DNA of 8,978 nt from Pirellulales bacterium (lineage in GTDB: Bacteria > Planctomycetota > Planctomycetia > Pirellulales > JALHLM01): NCBI GenBank assembly GCA_022844585.1, contig JALHLM010000011.1, forward strand, positions 19,511-28,488, written 5' to 3'. Under the pieces are notes generated by a model. The model saw only the letters and a list, made by a program, of their open reading frames with translations, was not told the DNA's origin and ran no database searches. A program made the position numbers and the translations under genes. Of this stretch, positions 1-6,670 are shown one piece after another (position 1 is the stretch's first letter; each line of letters starts with the position of its first letter).

Positions 1-150
1 GTCCTCGCGCTGGGCCGGCCACTTGTGCTCGGGGCAGAGTCGGTAATCGATCGACGCAACGGCATAGCCTTGGCGAGCGAGCCAATCGCTTAACTCGCGT
101 CGCGTTCCATAGTCCATTCGGTTCCCACCGACCCAACTGCCGCCACGCAC
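1..150 (-). CDS. Alpha/beta-hydrolase-like protein, partial (runs off the left edge; N-terminus unusual)
   Basis: The minus-strand frame open to base 1 reads RGGSWVGGNRMDYG, then LSDWLARQGYAVASIDYRLC and PEHKWPAQRED. This resembles the N-terminal part of esterase/lipase-type alpha/beta hydrolases (BD-FAE/HSL-like). In that family an HGG(S/A)W oxyanion loop is followed by a helix and a strand of the type GYAVASIDYRL-PE-(K/H)-(F/W)PAQ-ED. The nucleophile elbow and catalytic Asp/His would lie outside the window. Oddities: the usual His of HGG is Arg here (codon CGT at 147-145), and almost nothing that looks like the preceding strands is present before the WD40 stop at 161. The start is uncertain. 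GTG at 150 lies just downstream of a GAAGG; ATG at 234 would overlap the WD40 gene by 74 bp and has no visible ribosome-binding site; ATG at 117 loses the oxyanion loop. It is the last visible member of the leftward operon and may be a 5'-truncated remnant. The RGGSW string alone also recalls formylglycine-generating-enzyme (SUMF) proteins, but the following 40 residues fit hydrolases better. Confidence 0.55.
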   Translation of the reverse strand, partial: MRGGSWVGGNRMDYGTRRELSDWLARQGYAVASIDYRLCPEHKWPAQRED

Positions 151-160
151 CGCCTTCGCG

Positions 161-1108
161 TTAGTTCGGATTAGAATGCGTATTAGGCACTCGGAGTCGC
201 GTAAGTTGTCCGGCGCTTCCTGCCACGACGACATCGCCGTCAGGCGCCATGGCGATGGCGTATGCGACTCCGTCGATCGCTTTTGCCTCGCGGAGGAGCT
301 CGGCATCCTCGGCACGTACACTGCGGACACGGCCGTCCCAGCAGGCGATGTGGATGACTTCGCCGTTCGCGGACCAGACGGCGGCCGTGGGACGAGAGTC
401 AAGGCGCGCGAGGCGCACCATGCGTCCGATGTTCGGCTGCCAGAAGCGGACGGTGCGGTCCGCCCCGATGGTCGCCAAGAGCCTCTGCATCGCGTCCGAC
501 GGAGGCTGGACGATGATTGCTTGAACGGCGTCCGTGTGTTGGTTGAGCGACCGCTGGGTAGCGGCGGTCACCGTGTTCCAAAGCAGAATCGTGCTATCCA
601 CGCCGGCGGTCAGCGCCGTGTCTTGCGATAGCCATGCGGCGGACAAGACGGCGCGCGTATGGCCTAATAGTTCGCAACGAGGCTTGAGAGTGTCGGCGTT
701 GATGATCGCGGCGTACCCCTGCCCCCCAGTAACAAGGAGTTCGCTGCCGCCGGGCCGCCAGCGTGCGGCGTACAGGACATCCTCGCCAAGGACCGCACGA
801 CCGATACGCACACGCGTCGACCAGTCGATCAATTCAATTTCGCCGCTTTCGCTGGGCGCGCCGCCAGCCACAGCAAGCATCGCGCCGTCCGGCGAAAAGG
901 CGACGTCGTGAACATTCGCGAGTTCCGTCGGCAGCGCCCCGGCACGTTCGAGCGACGGCCAGGCGCGCAGTTCCAATCCCTGCTGAGAGCCGACAACGAG
1001 GATGTTTTCGTTTGGAGCGAAGGCGATCGCCGTGATCGGTGGCTCCGCTCGCGCTGCCGCCGCGCAGATCGCTAGAAACAGTGCGGCAATGTGCTGTGGA
1101 GCTGTCAT
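161..1108 (-). CDS. Exported WD40-repeat beta-propeller protein
   Basis: This 315-residue protein has an N-terminal signal peptide (residues 1-21, hydrophobic AALFLAICAAAARA ending before EPP). The rest is a string of WD40-type repeats. Visible repeat cores include VHDVAFSPDGAMLAVAGG (about 66-83), LYAARWRPGGSELLVTGG (about 111-128), the pair GHTRAVLSAAW ... DSTILLWN (about 148-177), HTDAVQAIIV ... DRTVRFWQ, and a final repeat ending VAYAIAMAPDGDVVVAGSAG. The length suits one seven-bladed propeller with degenerate outer blades. Such propellers are non-enzymatic binding platforms; the partner is unknown. ATG at 1108 overlaps the DUF1501 stop as ATGA (1105-1108), and an AGGA lies 9 bp upstream of it, so translation is probably coupled. 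Its position directly after DUF1549 and DUF1501 genes is, from memory, a recurrent planctomycete arrangement, which suggests a scaffold for the same envelope complex. That role is inferred. Confidence 0.88.
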   Translation of the reverse strand: MTAPQHIAALFLAICAAAARAEPPITAIAFAPNENILVVGSQQGLELRAWPSLERAGALPTELANVHDVAFSPDGAMLAVAGGAPSESGEIELIDWSTRVRIGRAVLGEDVLYAARWRPGGSELLVTGGQGYAAIINADTLKPRCELLGHTRAVLSAAWLSQDTALTAGVDSTILLWNTVTAATQRSLNQHTDAVQAIIVQPPSDAMQRLLATIGADRTVRFWQPNIGRMVRLARLDSRPTAAVWSANGEVIHIACWDGRVRSVRAEDAELLREAKAIDGVAYAIAMAPDGDVVVAGSAGQLTRLRVPNTHSNPN

Positions 1109-2427
1109 CCAAGAAGTTCCTGAATCGCCTCGCCGCCTTGATTGATTCTTACCGGACGGCCGTCCGGAGTGTGAAGCTCACTGTCCGGATCGATGCCCAG
1201 CAACACGTAAATCGTGCGTGCGAGGTCCGCAGGCGTGATCGGCCGTTCCGCCGGGCTTTCGCCGGTGCGATCGCTGGCGCCGACGACCTGCCCGCCCGGA
1301 ATCCCTGCGCCGGCGAGCGCCATACTGAAAACACGAGGCCAATGATCCCGACCGCCGCCGGAGTTAAGCTTAGGCGTGCGGCCAAATTCTCCCATGGCAA
1401 TGACCAGCGTTTCGTCCAGCAGCCCGCGCTCATCGAGGTCCGTCACCAGCGCCGCGAACGCCTGGTCGAACGTGGGAATCAATCCGACGCCGACTCTTGC
1501 ACCGGCGTAACCTTCTTTGAGCCGCACGACGAGGTTGTCGTGAGTGTCCCAGCCTGGGTTGAAGACCGTAACGAACGGAACGCCGCGTTCCACCAAGCGC
1601 CGCGCCAGGAGACAACTTTGACCAAGGGTGCGCGGACCGTACTGCGCCCGTACCGCTTCCGTCTCCTCTTGTAAATGGAAGGCTCGTTTCGCAGACGGCG
1701 AGGTCACGAGTTGATAGGCTTGTTCCAAGACAGGATCCAAGTCAGCGGAACTGGCCTGCGATTCAACGCGGGCCTGCAATCGATCCAACTGTGCGACGAA
1801 CTCTCGGCGTCGATCCATTCGTTCGCCATCGACGCCGGGATAGAAGTCGAGGTCTTCCACGCGAAAATCCGCGTCGGCGGGATCCCCACCCGTGTTGAAG
1901 GGGCGGTGGCGGGCGTTCAAGAATCCGGCCCCCATCGGAGCAGACGCGCTCGGAATGGCGATGTTCGCCGGCAACTCATGCGCGGCGGCGCGATCGTTCG
2001 ACAACACAGCGCCGTAACTGGGATACGTCAGCGCCGGCGAAGGTTTGTAGCCAGTCAGGAGGTATTCGTTTGCCAGCCCATGCTCGCCGAGGGGAGAGGT
2101 CATCGAGCGAATGACGGTGATTCGATCGGCGATCCGCGCTGTGGCAGGCAGAAGTTCGCTGACACGCAAGCCCGGCGCCGCGGTAGCGATCGACGCAAAG
2201 GGCCCGCGCACTTCGCGCGGCGCATCAGGTTTGACGTCGAACGTCTCCAGATGACTGGGACCACCGTCGAGCCAGAGCAGAATGCAGGATTTCGCGCGTG
2301 GGCGCGATTGGCCTGCCATGGCCCGGCCGCGTAGCAACGCTGGGATCAAGCCCCAGCCCGCGAGCGCGCCAGCACGCAATAGTGCGCGACGATTCACTCC
2401 GTCACAGCGCCGCATGTTGTTTCCCAT
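1105..2427 (-). CDS. DUF1501 family protein (alkaline-phosphatase/sulfatase-like fold, Tat-type signal)
   Basis: A 440-residue protein, the usual size for DUF1501. The N-terminus carries a twin-arginine-like signal (NRRALLRAGALAGWG, residues 12-26), so folded export is likely. Family landmarks are in order: LLWLDGGPSHLETFDVKP (50-67), the region around SMTSPLGEHGLANEYLLTGY (108-127), FNPGWDTHDN (289-298), IAMGEFGRTPKLN (343-355) and GGGRDHWPRVFSMALAG (357-373). The C-terminus ends in the common form with GRPVRINQGG. DUF1501 belongs to the alkaline phosphatase/sulfatase superfamily by sequence. Its Asp/His-rich motifs suggest metal binding, but no substrate is established to my knowledge. It follows the DUF1549/DUF1553 gene after 17 bp, and such pairs are very frequent in planctomycetes. 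ATG at 2427 was chosen because it gives the full Tat signal; ATG at 2415 (residue 5) would also keep it. Confidence 0.93.
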   Translation of the reverse strand: MGNNMRRCDGVNRRALLRAGALAGWGLIPALLRGRAMAGQSRPRAKSCILLWLDGGPSHLETFDVKPDAPREVRGPFASIATAAPGLRVSELLPATARIADRITVIRSMTSPLGEHGLANEYLLTGYKPSPALTYPSYGAVLSNDRAAAHELPANIAIPSASAPMGAGFLNARHRPFNTGGDPADADFRVEDLDFYPGVDGERMDRRREFVAQLDRLQARVESQASSADLDPVLEQAYQLVTSPSAKRAFHLQEETEAVRAQYGPRTLGQSCLLARRLVERGVPFVTVFNPGWDTHDNLVVRLKEGYAGARVGVGLIPTFDQAFAALVTDLDERGLLDETLVIAMGEFGRTPKLNSGGGRDHWPRVFSMALAGAGIPGGQVVGASDRTGESPAERPITPADLARTIYVLLGIDPDSELHTPDGRPVRINQGGEAIQELLG

Positions 2428-2444
2428 CGCCCAAGGTCGCCTTG

Positions 2445-4553
2445 TTAATGGTTCGTGGTGAATTCACGACTGCTCAAGAGACTCCAGACGAAATCTTCGC
2501 AAACCGCCGTGCGCTCGGCAGAATGGTTAACAGGCAGCGCAGGCATCCAATACTCGCGCTCCGCCACGCTCGGCAACCTGCCACATGCCCGGACATAGAA
2601 CTCTTCGATGATCGCCTCGTTCGAAGCGCCGGCACGGATGCGCTCATGCAGCGCCCCGTCATCGCCCGCGAGCTTGGCGTTCAACAAGCGGCCGTTCAAC
2701 AGATGCAGTCGTGCAGGCAGCCCGCCGCCGCTCGCGTTGCTTCCACAAACCTCCTGCTGGGAGCACTTGCCCAATGCCGTGAGCGAAGGTGCTGTCGTGC
2801 CTGGGGGAATCGCGATCGACCGCGTACCGGGCGGAATGCCGGGAGTTCGTTCCGGGACGCCGGTCACGTCCACGATGGCATCCACGAGCAGTTCTGGTTC
2901 CAACGGGCGTGCCAACGCGTGCGAGTAATAGCGATCATCGAACGCATTCTTTTCCGTCGCCGCGCCGCGCTGGTAGGCGTCGCTGAGCGCGAGGAGTCGC
3001 AACGTGTGACGCAAGCGATAGCCGTGGGCGGCGAAATCGCTCGCTAAGCGACTCAGCAGTTCAGGATGGGTGGCGGGATTCGTCGCGCGCAGATCGTCAA
3101 CGGGCTCGATGAGTCCACGTCCAAACATCGCGGCCCAAAGTCGATTCGCCATGGCCCTGGCGAAGTAAGGATTCTCCGGCGCGGTCATCCAATCGGCGAA
3201 CGCCACGCGACCATCTGATTGCGGATCGAGGTCCGCGAAGCCGGGAATCCGTGGCCTCGCCGGTTCGGCCGTCCTTGGATTGGTCACCGCGCCGCGGGCT
3301 TGAATCCTCACGATCTGTCCGCGATCCAACCGCGCGAAGATGCCCGCCAGTCCGTGGTAATCGTCCTGGGTCCATTGGTCGAGCGGATGACGATGGCAAT
3401 TCGCACATTGCAGCCGCACGCCGAGGAAGGCGCGGCTGACGAGCTCCGCCTGACCGCGCGCATCGCCCGCCGTGCGCGCAAAGTTCGCAGGACCGACCGT
3501 GTGGCTGTCGCCGACGGCGAGAACCAGTTGACGCGCCGTGTCGTTCCAGGATGCATCGGCGCGAAGTTGCTCGGCGATCCAGGCTCGATATGTCGTGTAC
3601 GCCTCCGGCTCGTTGGGGAAAGTACGCGCGCCAAGCCAACCGCAGAGTCGAAACGTCCAATACTCGACGAAGGCATCGCTCTCCAGTAGCCGATCGACGG
3701 CAACCATACGCTTTTCAGGCGCTGCGTCGGCCAGGAAGGCGCGCACCGTTTCGACCTCGGGCAAGCGCCCGGTGAGGTCGAGCGTCACCCGCCGCAGAAA
3801 GCCGGCGTCATCAACGCGTGGCGATGGCGTGATGCGCAGCTCCTTCAAGAGACGGAGGACATCCTCGTCAATCCAATTGCTTCCCGGATCCGCATGAACG
3901 AGCGATTCGACGTCTTGATACGGCAGCGTCAAACTGAGCGGCACGATGCACTCTAGATAACGCGCGATGATCACGTGCTTTCCCGGGCGAAGCAATCTCG
4001 CCTGCGCGGACTTGGCATCCATTTCAACCGAGCCAGGATCGTTCGAGGTGAACACCGTCCAGTCCGTGACATTTTCATGGCTGCCATCGGAAAAAGTGGC
4101 TTCCGCGCGTAGCGCCACTTCCGCTCCAACCGCGGCAACTCGCACCGTGGTGGGCTCAACGTGAAACTCCACGAGGTGGCGCGCGTCGTAACGGGGCGCT
4201 CCTTGGCGAATCCACTGCAGAATCCGCTCGGCGCCTGCGCCGTCGGGTTCCAGCGCCATTTCTCCGCCGTGGCTCAACTGACCGGTGGGCTTGGCGATGA
4301 GCAGGCTTGCTTCCGGTCGCACGTAGTTGATGCGCCGCCCTTCGAATTCCTGTACGATCGTGGCATAATCCGTCGCGGGATCCGCGCCGAACAGCGACAG
4401 GCGAAAATCCCCGCGTCCCGCCGCTGCGCCGTGGCAAGCGCCGGCGTTGCAACCGGCTTTCGTGAACACCGGAATGATTTCGGTGTCGAAGTCGACCGCT
4501 CGCTCGGGCGGAGCGCCGATGGCCATGCTGAGCAACAGCGCCAGCGCGTTCAT
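2445..4553 (-). CDS. Exported cytochrome-type protein with Big2-like, DUF1549 and DUF1553 domains
   Basis: A 702-residue exported protein from ATG 4553, with a short signal peptide (MNALALLLSMAIGA). Domains in order: a cytochrome-like N-terminal part with AGCNAGACHGAAAGRG (33-48) and RRINYVRPEASLLIAKPTG (73-91); a bacterial Ig-like (Big2-type) segment about 132-210; DUF1549 about 225-415, including RRVTLDLTGRLP and CANCHRHPLDQWTQDDY (383-399); and DUF1553 about 446-702, including NPYFARAMANRLWAAMFGRG (461-480) and the terminal SSREFTTNH. CANCH (383-387) is a normal CXXCH heme c motif. The N-terminal site is CX4CH (C35 to H41), an atypical spacing. The start at 4553 forms an ATGA overlap with the upstream stop (4552-4550) and begins exactly at the signal peptide; the longer reading from 4598 adds 15 non-signal residues. 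Planctomycetes have many paralogues of this class. Proposed roles in electron transfer or polymer degradation remain unproven. Confidence 0.93.
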   Translation of the reverse strand: MNALALLLSMAIGAPPERAVDFDTEIIPVFTKAGCNAGACHGAAAGRGDFRLSLFGADPATDYATIVQEFEGRRINYVRPEASLLIAKPTGQLSHGGEMALEPDGAGAERILQWIRQGAPRYDARHLVEFHVEPTTVRVAAVGAEVALRAEATFSDGSHENVTDWTVFTSNDPGSVEMDAKSAQARLLRPGKHVIIARYLECIVPLSLTLPYQDVESLVHADPGSNWIDEDVLRLLKELRITPSPRVDDAGFLRRVTLDLTGRLPEVETVRAFLADAAPEKRMVAVDRLLESDAFVEYWTFRLCGWLGARTFPNEPEAYTTYRAWIAEQLRADASWNDTARQLVLAVGDSHTVGPANFARTAGDARGQAELVSRAFLGVRLQCANCHRHPLDQWTQDDYHGLAGIFARLDRGQIVRIQARGAVTNPRTAEPARPRIPGFADLDPQSDGRVAFADWMTAPENPYFARAMANRLWAAMFGRGLIEPVDDLRATNPATHPELLSRLASDFAAHGYRLRHTLRLLALSDAYQRGAATEKNAFDDRYYSHALARPLEPELLVDAIVDVTGVPERTPGIPPGTRSIAIPPGTTAPSLTALGKCSQQEVCGSNASGGGLPARLHLLNGRLLNAKLAGDDGALHERIRAGASNEAIIEEFYVRACGRLPSVAEREYWMPALPVNHSAERTAVCEDFVWSLLSSREFTTNH

Positions 4554-5758
4554 GGCTGCCGCTCGCTCGATTGCGGCGCGCCGTATTCCTTCGCCCACTT
4601 TTCCAAATAGCGCTGCGCCGCTGGCGTGCCGTAGTTGGAGAGTTTGCCGGCGCTGATGATGGTATTCGCGATGCGGCCCACTTCCCGGCGGGCGGCCTCG
4701 TCGTCGGCGACGTATTCGTCCAGCGCTTTCGCAGCGCGATCCACTTCCTCTTCGCTCGAGTCGCGTTGAATGACTGGCCGCAGCAAGCCGCGCAGCTTGT
4801 CCATATCCGCGCCTCCGGCCGGAGGCCGCATGGCGCCCGCGCCGAGCAGCTTCTCGAGCAGCGGCGCCGTACCGCCGGCAACTCGCACCACTTCGTCCAG
4901 AATCTTCGGCAGGTCCGCCTGTAAGCTCGGTTGCACGAGGGCGAAGTTCGCGGTCACCTTCCCTTCGTTGCCGACAAGAATCGTCAGCGTCACGTTTCGA
5001 TTCAGACCGTAAGCGCCTGGACCTTCTTCGCCATCGATCGAAATCCCCACGCGGGCGTCCGGCGCCAGAGCGTGCCGGATGCGCTTCAACGTATTCTCGG
5101 CTTCGGTGGCGTCGGCATCGAGCCAGACGATGCCGGTCGTAAGCCCGTCTTGCGCGCGGCTTGACGTGTAGGAGGTCAACGTGCGCGTCAAGGCGATCGA
5201 AGGCCGGTTGACGTCATGCACAAAGACCAGCACGATCGGCTTTCCGGCCGCTTCGGCGACGAAGTCGAACTCCTTGCCGGCGTCGTCGTCGAACACGCCG
5301 CGCACCATGAACGGCGCGAGCGCCTCGCCCGCCTGTGGCCCGGAATAGACGCGCTCTTCCGTGGACTCCGCATTCGCCGGCGCGGCCTCCGACTGGTCAG
5401 CAGGCGGCTGACGCTGGAGCGCATTATCCAATCGGCGTCTCAAACGCTCGAAACGATCTTCCGGCACCAGCTTTCGCAACTCGACCTGCAGATGGCGATA
5501 GTTCGCCAACAGATCGCCCTGCAGCGTAACAATTTCCTTCTCAAGGCGATCGATCGTCCCCACGTCGAGCGTATAACTCGCGTACGCGGCGGCGAGCTCC
5601 GTTTGGCGATCGAGCAACGCCTGCTTTAACCGCGCCGCATCGGATTGCGATTGCTTGGCCAGTTCCGCGACTGCTGATCGCTGCCCGTCGCTCAGCGGAG
5701 TTGGCTCCGCCGCCAGCGCCGCGGCCACCACCAGTGCCACGACAAGTGGGTTTCCCAT
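4550..5758 (-). CDS. Exported Spy/CnrX-like helical protein fused to a cysteine-free thioredoxin-like domain
   Basis: A 402-residue protein with a signal peptide (MGNPLVVALVVAAALA). Residues about 25-112 are alpha-helical, with the rhythm of the Spy/CpxP/CnrX periplasmic family: a helix with ARLKQALLDRQTELAAAY, a D-x(4)-ID turn, a helix IVTLQGDLLANYRHLQVEL, then LVPEDRFERLRRRL resembling the LTPEQR segment. A polar linker (113-140) precedes a thioredoxin/redoxin-like fold about 143-297: strand KPIVLVFVHDVNRPS (173-187), strand GIVWLDADA, GAYGLNRNVTLTILVGNEGKV (248-267). No CXXC is present; the position after the first strand reads HDVNRPS, so the fold is probably non-catalytic. A further helical tail (298-402) is unassigned. 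ATG 5758 overlaps the previous stop as TAATG and has AGGA (5771-5768) upstream; the frame extends to 5938 but the added residues are the antisigma-like gene read in another frame. Third position after a sigma factor suggests a periplasmic sensor. Confidence 0.72.
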   Translation of the reverse strand: MGNPLVVALVVAAALAAEPTPLSDGQRSAVAELAKQSQSDAARLKQALLDRQTELAAAYASYTLDVGTIDRLEKEIVTLQGDLLANYRHLQVELRKLVPEDRFERLRRRLDNALQRQPPADQSEAAPANAESTEERVYSGPQAGEALAPFMVRGVFDDDAGKEFDFVAEAAGKPIVLVFVHDVNRPSIALTRTLTSYTSSRAQDGLTTGIVWLDADATEAENTLKRIRHALAPDARVGISIDGEEGPGAYGLNRNVTLTILVGNEGKVTANFALVQPSLQADLPKILDEVVRVAGGTAPLLEKLLGAGAMRPPAGGADMDKLRGLLRPVIQRDSSEEEVDRAAKALDEYVADDEAARREVGRIANTIISAGKLSNYGTPAAQRYLEKWAKEYGAPQSSERQP

Positions 5759-6138
5759 TAGTGTGTTTCCTGCGCCAAGTGTTGCAGCGATTCCGCGTAA
5801 GCGGCCTGTTGTTGATTCAATATGTCGAACGATTCCACGGGCGGCGGCGCGAACAACGCCGCCAATTCTCTCGCTTCCGCTCGCGAGAAGGCGACTTCGC
5901 GCGGCATGGCGGAGGGCGTTTCGCGCTGAAACGCCCACCAGCCGACTGCCCCTGCCGCGAGTAAGGTCATGGTCGCCGTCATGGTCCGCGCGACGTTCGC
6001 GCGGCGCAAACGCCGTCGAACCACCGAGGTTAAATCCCGGCAGGCGGGCATCGGCGCGGCCTGCAACGCGCTTCGCAGCCAGCGGTCTTCGTCGTCAATC
6101 GGCGCCACTGTTCCACCCATGTTCCTGCAATGTTTCAC
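5758..6138 (-). CDS. Small single-pass membrane protein, putative anti-sigma factor (CnrY-like topology)
   Basis: A 126-residue protein whose N-terminal 50 residues are cytosol-like (DDEDRWLRSAL, then TSVVRRRLRRANVAR). One transmembrane helix follows at about 53-70 (TATMTLLAAGAVGWWAF), then a roughly 55-residue outer domain (SRAEARELAALF, Gln-rich end). Positive residues before the helix predict N-in topology. This matches short anti-sigma proteins, which hold the ECF sigma through N-terminal helices and pass on an envelope signal. There is no HX3CX2C zinc motif, so it is not a ZAS-type anti-sigma. The identification rests on position and topology, not on a recognised domain. It overlaps the sigma gene. 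The start is undecided: GTG 6138 has GGAAG about 7 bp upstream; ATG 6120 has AGGAA only 1-2 bp upstream and would give 120 residues. Its stop (5760-5758) shares one base with the next ATG. Confidence 0.65.
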   Translation of the reverse strand: MKHCRNMGGTVAPIDDEDRWLRSALQAAPMPACRDLTSVVRRRLRRANVARTMTATMTLLAAGAVGWWAFQRETPSAMPREVAFSRAEARELAALFAPPPVESFDILNQQQAAYAESLQHLAQETH

Positions 6139-6670
6139 GCAACCGCTTCCGGGCGCGGAACAGTCGCATCTTCAGCGTGTCGGTTTTGATGCCCAGGATC
6201 GACTCAATGTCCGCCAGCGGCAATTCCTCGTAGTAGTACAACTGCACAAGCGCCCGGTCCTCCGGGGACAATTCGCTGAGCGCCAGCGCGACAACCTCGG
6301 TTTGGAGCGCCGCCTGATCGCGCCGTTCGGCCAGTTGGCTGGGATTCGTTCCATCAGCGTTCTCTTCCCGCGCAAGCCAACGCATCCGTCGCCACCAGCG
6401 TCGCCGGCCGCGCAGCAAATCAAGCGTCGTTCGCGTGGTAAGTTGGTAAATCCAGGTGCTGGCAGTCGCATCGCCGCGCCATTGCCCCGACTTTCGCCAG
6501 ACCTTGGTAAACACTTCCACGGCGACCTCTTCCGCCAGTGAAGCGTTTCCCGTCATGCGCCAAGCGAGTCGCATCACCGGTTGCTGGAAATGTGCGACCA
6601 GCCGCTCGAGCGCAGCCGCGTCCCCTCGCTGACAGTCCCGTAGCGCCTGGTCGCAGTCAAATTCCGCCAC
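6095..6670 (-). CDS. ECF-family RNA polymerase sigma factor (sigma-70 family, regions 2 and 4)
   Basis: A 191-residue protein, typical ECF size. Region 2 spans about 9-92: CQRGDAAALERLVAHFQQPVM, the core-binding AEEVAVEVFTKVWRK (46-60), and the -10-recognition segment STWIYQLTTRTTLDLLRGRRR (71-91). Region 4 spans about 125-182: LSELSPEDRALVQLYYYEEL (131-150), then the helix-turn-helix PLADIESILGIKTDTLKMRLFRARKRLRE. There is no sigma region 3, as expected for ECF proteins. The start is GTG 6670 with AGGA at 6680-6677, six bases upstream; no better ATG lies in frame nearby. It is the first gene of the leftward operon and overlaps the putative anti-sigma gene by 44 bp (26 bp for the shorter start). 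Autoregulation from the intergenic region is typical of ECF operons and is likely here, but no promoter of this class could be identified with confidence. The specific ECF group was not assigned. Confidence 0.93.
   Translation of the reverse strand: MAEFDCDQALRDCQRGDAAALERLVAHFQQPVMRLAWRMTGNASLAEEVAVEVFTKVWRKSGQWRGDATASTWIYQLTTRTTLDLLRGRRRWWRRMRWLAREENADGTNPSQLAERRDQAALQTEVVALALSELSPEDRALVQLYYYEELPLADIESILGIKTDTLKMRLFRARKRLRETLQEHGWNSGAD

Noticed and set aside
1..150. Formylglycine-generating-enzyme (SUMF) fragment suggested by KAVRGGSW
   Set aside because: The following residues (GYAVASIDYRLCPEH...PAQRED) fit alpha/beta hydrolases, and the usual SUMF C-terminal pattern is absent.
1675..2334. 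Plus-strand open frames opposite the DUF1501 gene (also 1039-1674 and 2298-3047)
   Set aside because: They lie wholly or almost wholly opposite the confident DUF1501, WD40 and DUF1549 genes and show Arg-rich low-information translations.
4156..4881. A 241-codon minus-strand frame overlapping the DUF1549 start
   Set aside because: Its Arg/Ser-rich product is a frame-shifted reading of the DUF1549 N-terminus and the preceding gene.
5759..5938. N-terminal extension of the Spy/CnrX-like protein
   Set aside because: The added 60 residues are the anti-sigma-like gene in another frame; the signal peptide begins at ATG 5758, which has an AGGA site.
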